A stretch of DNA of 64,000 nucleotides from UBA6136 sp044350805 (lineage in GTDB: Bacteria; Pseudomonadota; Gammaproteobacteria; Methylococcales; Methylococcaceae): contig JBILGU010000013.1 of the NCBI GenBank assembly GCA_044350805.1, positions 14,327-78,326 of the forward strand, given 5' to 3'. The notes beneath the pieces are model-generated. The model was not told where the DNA came from and ran no database searches. It saw nothing but the letters and a program-made list of their open reading frames with translations. Position numbers and translations under genes: made by a program. Positions 62,041 through 64,000 of the stretch are shown here, one piece after another. The first letter of the stretch is position 1; the number at the start of each line of letters is the position of its first letter.

Positions 62041-62397
62041 ATGGCAGCATTGTTCGAAGACTTAACGGACGATGAAATTCTCAAGCTCGTGGAGCCCATT
62101 ATGGACAACATGATGGAGGGCTCAACGGAAATCAATCACGCCAAGCATACCCGCGACTTTACTGAGAGGTTGCTTTGTATAGTTACACCCGATCATTTGC
62201 GCTGGGTTTGCGATGACTATCAGGCGAAGTGGGGTTTTTTTGAGCGGCGAGAGTTCGTTGCGTTATTCAGACGCTCCGACTCTATAGCCATTATTTGGCG
62301 GCAATTCAGTAGTCGAAGCTCGGATGTGCGTGTTGCTGAAGCTGTCTTTCTGTCTGATGGTGATCGAATATTGATCGATCATGCCATGGTGTTTTAG
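62041..62397 (+). CDS. Hypothetical protein, 118 aa
   Basis: It begins MAALFEDLTDDEILKLVEPI and is acidic with no signal peptide or membrane helix, so cytosolic. Segments such as HTRDFTERLLCIVTPDHL and YQAKWGFFERREFVALFRR look folded and conserved, but I do not recognise the family. It lies just downstream of the tRNA terminator, at the start of an accessory-looking stretch with no known genes. Confidence 0.55.
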   Translation: MAALFEDLTDDEILKLVEPIMDNMMEGSTEINHAKHTRDFTERLLCIVTPDHLRWVCDDYQAKWGFFERREFVALFRRSDSIAIIWRQFSSRSSDVRVAEAVFLSDGDRILIDHAMVF

Positions 62398-62474
62398 TTA
62401 GAGGGAGTGCGGGTTGCTGCGATGAGTAACAACGCAAACAAGCAGACAGAAGAGACTTTAGGCCAATTGAAGGG

Positions 62475-63263
62475 TCAGGGACAATTCAGGGGAGTGGATG
62501 AATTATCAATGCGGGTGTACTCGCCAAGCCTAACGGCGCCGTCCACGAGCTTCAAATAGGGCATCACTTGACCGTTATCAACGATCACGCCAAGGAAGGC
62601 GGGCTCCCCCTGGTCGAGCAGTTCAAAGGTGCAATCCTCTGAAACCCTGTACTTCAATGGCCCCTCTGCCTCTGAAAAATGGGTGCCTTGTTTGATGGAT
62701 TCCTTGTAGACAGAGCACCCTTTGCCATCAAATCGTTCATCGCCGATCTTGCCTATAGGTGCCCACTGAACATTTGTTCCAGTTCCTACTCGATCGAAGC
62801 CTTGAGAGATGTAGGTGAATGTTCCCTTGAGGGTGTTGTTACTGCACCGCCTGAGAAGGCGAGGCCGCATGGTCCCGCTAGCAACGATCGGCTGTGCCGA
62901 TTGGATCGCTGTCACAAAGATTTCTTTTCCTCGCTCGGCGATTTGACCTTTGAGAACAAATCCGAGGTCTACGCCACTTCCAGCGAGGTTTAATTCGCAA
63001 TCCACCACGCTCACTGTTCCAAGAATAGTTCTCTTGATGATAGAACCCGCTTCGCTGGCCGTTAGATGGAGGGTGAAAATTGATTGATGGATGGAGGCCG
63101 AACCCACGGCTGCATAGGGTTTTCCATCGACCAGACTGCCCTGAAGCTGAATCCCATAAGGCCCCTCTGGAGCTTGAATATGGGGGCAACTCCCAGCCTT
63201 TGCATTTGCGCCCACCAAAACAGAGAGAGCAAACAGGATGACTTTGAATGGATGTGGCAACAT
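62475..63263 (-). CDS. Secreted protein of unknown function, 262 aa (tandem paralogue 1)
   Basis: A signal peptide (MLPHPFKVILFALSVLVGANAKA) is followed by a beta-rich mature protein with several cysteines. The blocks TVSVVDCELNL, MRPRLLRRCSNNTLKGTF and EPAFLGVIVDNGQ have counterparts in the gene just upstream, so the two are paralogues. The ATG has an AGGAG ribosome binding site that overlaps the stop of that gene, so the pair is coupled. No known domain is recognised; extracytoplasmic function is likely. Confidence 0.65.
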   Translation of the reverse strand: MLPHPFKVILFALSVLVGANAKAGSCPHIQAPEGPYGIQLQGSLVDGKPYAAVGSASIHQSIFTLHLTASEAGSIIKRTILGTVSVVDCELNLAGSGVDLGFVLKGQIAERGKEIFVTAIQSAQPIVASGTMRPRLLRRCSNNTLKGTFTYISQGFDRVGTGTNVQWAPIGKIGDERFDGKGCSVYKESIKQGTHFSEAEGPLKYRVSEDCTFELLDQGEPAFLGVIVDNGQVMPYLKLVDGAVRLGEYTRIDNSSTPLNCP

Positions 63264-63275
63264 GGCTGAGTTCTC

Positions 63276-63839
63276 CTAGCGTACCTTTTGCATGGTTCCT
63301 AAGCGGTAGGAACCTTTGGCAAGGTCCATGTAGAGCGCGCGATGGCCTCGCTCCACAATAACCCCTGCGAACCCCCCTTGGCCAAGATCAATAAGGCAAG
63401 ACTCTAAGGTTTCGAAAGGGATTTGCGTCGGGGGCGTTTTGGTTATAACCCCATTGGTATTCACCCACTCGATGGGTTGTTCAAGATGAGTGCCCTCTGC
63501 AATAAACCACCCCAATCGCGATTCTGGGACTAAGGTTAGAGGATCATTGTTTAAACGGACTTGTCCTTGTGAGAGAAAGCCATACCGCCCAATGAATCGA
63601 TTCCTGTTACATCGTTTGAGGCCCACAGGTCGCATGACGCCGAGGGAGACATCCGCGTTGTTTGGCTGTGTCTGAAGAACATTGACGACCTTGTTGATAG
63701 GATTGATCCGCCCCTTCAATGCATAGAGGGTTCCCCCGGAATCTTTGACCTCAAGGGTCAGTTGACAATCGGCTGACACCGAGAAGTTGCCGGTCGCTGT
63801 CGACTTCCAGCTCGCGCCCCCCGTGTTTTGGAATCCGCG
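63276..63839 (-). pseudogene. Paralogue 2 of the secreted protein, lacking its 5' end
   Basis: The frame aligns with the 262-aa protein from NFSVSADCQLTL (paralogue 1: TVSVVDCELNL), through MRPVGLKRCNRNRF (MRPRLLRRCSNNTL), to GGFAGVIVERGH (AFLGVIVDNGQ). The similarity extends upstream of the only early GTG (63779), to about ASWKSTATGNFSV at 63780-63815. It then fades, with no signal peptide and a stop at 63894-63896. The first 60-75 residues are therefore missing. Either the 5' end was replaced by other DNA near 63820-63840, or a frameshift interrupts it. Expression as a GTG-started cytosolic fragment is possible but unlikely. Confidence 0.5.
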
Positions 63840-63843
63840 CCTA

Positions 63844-63999
63844 TCATTCCGCCCTCGGCTTCCATGCCTTAGCTGGCATGATCTTGGACGATTTTAGGCT
63901 CTCGGTTCGCGCTTCATCGGGCCCCTGACAGATCCTCGGAATTGCTCCCTTCGGGGTCGGGTGGATTTGGCCCTCCACGCGCATAACATCCGGCGTTTC
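63844..63999 (-). other. Open-ended frame of 51 codons at the right edge
   Basis: A minus-strand frame runs from the window edge to a TGA at 63844-63846 (ending KIMPAKAWKPRAE). Its sequence does not resemble either paralogue. It could be the tail of another gene or part of a repeated or mobile element; too little is visible to decide. Confidence 0.2.
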
Positions 64000-64000
64000 C

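Noticed and set aside
63950..64000. An integron attC-like site at the right edge (GCATAAC and a GGCGTTTCC run)
   Set aside because: Only one short core-like string is present, it does not match the RYYYAAC/GTTRRRY consensus, and no paired inverted site is visible.

Overview
The window reads as a contiguous chromosomal segment of a gammaproteobacterium with moderate GC. Three gene orders support this: the tusDCBE sulfur relay, ilvBHC-pssA-leuA, and the block ntrX-ntrY-DUF4390-rsmB-fmt-def next to smg-topA. The ubiquinone-type genes (a UbiH-family hydroxylase and an octaprenyl diphosphate synthase) fit the same assignment. The lineage cannot be named from sequence alone. The sterol-tailoring genes suggest a sterol-producing group; aerobic methanotrophs of the Methylococcales are the best known gammaproteobacterial example.

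Layout. 0-3 kb: an RND/MMPL lipid exporter followed by the start of a periplasmic binding protein, resembling the BstA-BstB sterol transporter pair. 3-8.4 kb: a small membrane protein, a UbiH-family hydroxylase, a glycine-zipper lipoprotein, an acyl-CoA ligase and BepA. 8.5-16 kb: tusDCBE, ilvBHC, pssA, and leuA behind a promoter and a possible leader peptide. 16-30 kb: uracil-DNA glycosylase, RimI, a K+ channel, 2-oxoglutarate dehydrogenase E1/E2, moaA/moaB, kup, a Nudix hydrolase, a TauE/SafE-like protein with an orphan sigma-54 activator, a DUF5765 membrane protein, a chagasin-like lipoprotein and argG. 30-40 kb: a pentameric ligand-gated ion channel homologue, thiE, nrdB with two NrdR-like boxes, and gltBD. 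40-47 kb: an OmpA-domain envelope protein, then a compact divergent sterol cluster. 47-61.7 kb: bfd, YheS, a universal stress protein, NtrYX, rsmB-fmt-def, smg-topA and ispB. 61.7-64 kb: tRNA-Pro(CGG), then accessory genes of unknown function, including two tandem paralogues of which the second has lost its 5' end.

The standout locus is 42.1-46.1 kb. It holds a full-length bacterial homologue of eukaryotic DHCR24 (delta-24 sterol reductase). This is divergent from a 3-beta-hydroxysteroid dehydrogenase-type SDR and a Rieske oxygenase, which together match the bacterial C-4 sterol demethylation pair SdmB/SdmA. With the putative sterol exporter at the left edge, the window seems to encode late sterol tailoring (side-chain saturation and C-4 demethylation) and outward transport. 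Squalene epoxidase and oxidosqualene cyclase are not in this window.

Most other genes are housekeeping. No CRISPR array, rRNA operon, prophage or complete insertion sequence was seen.
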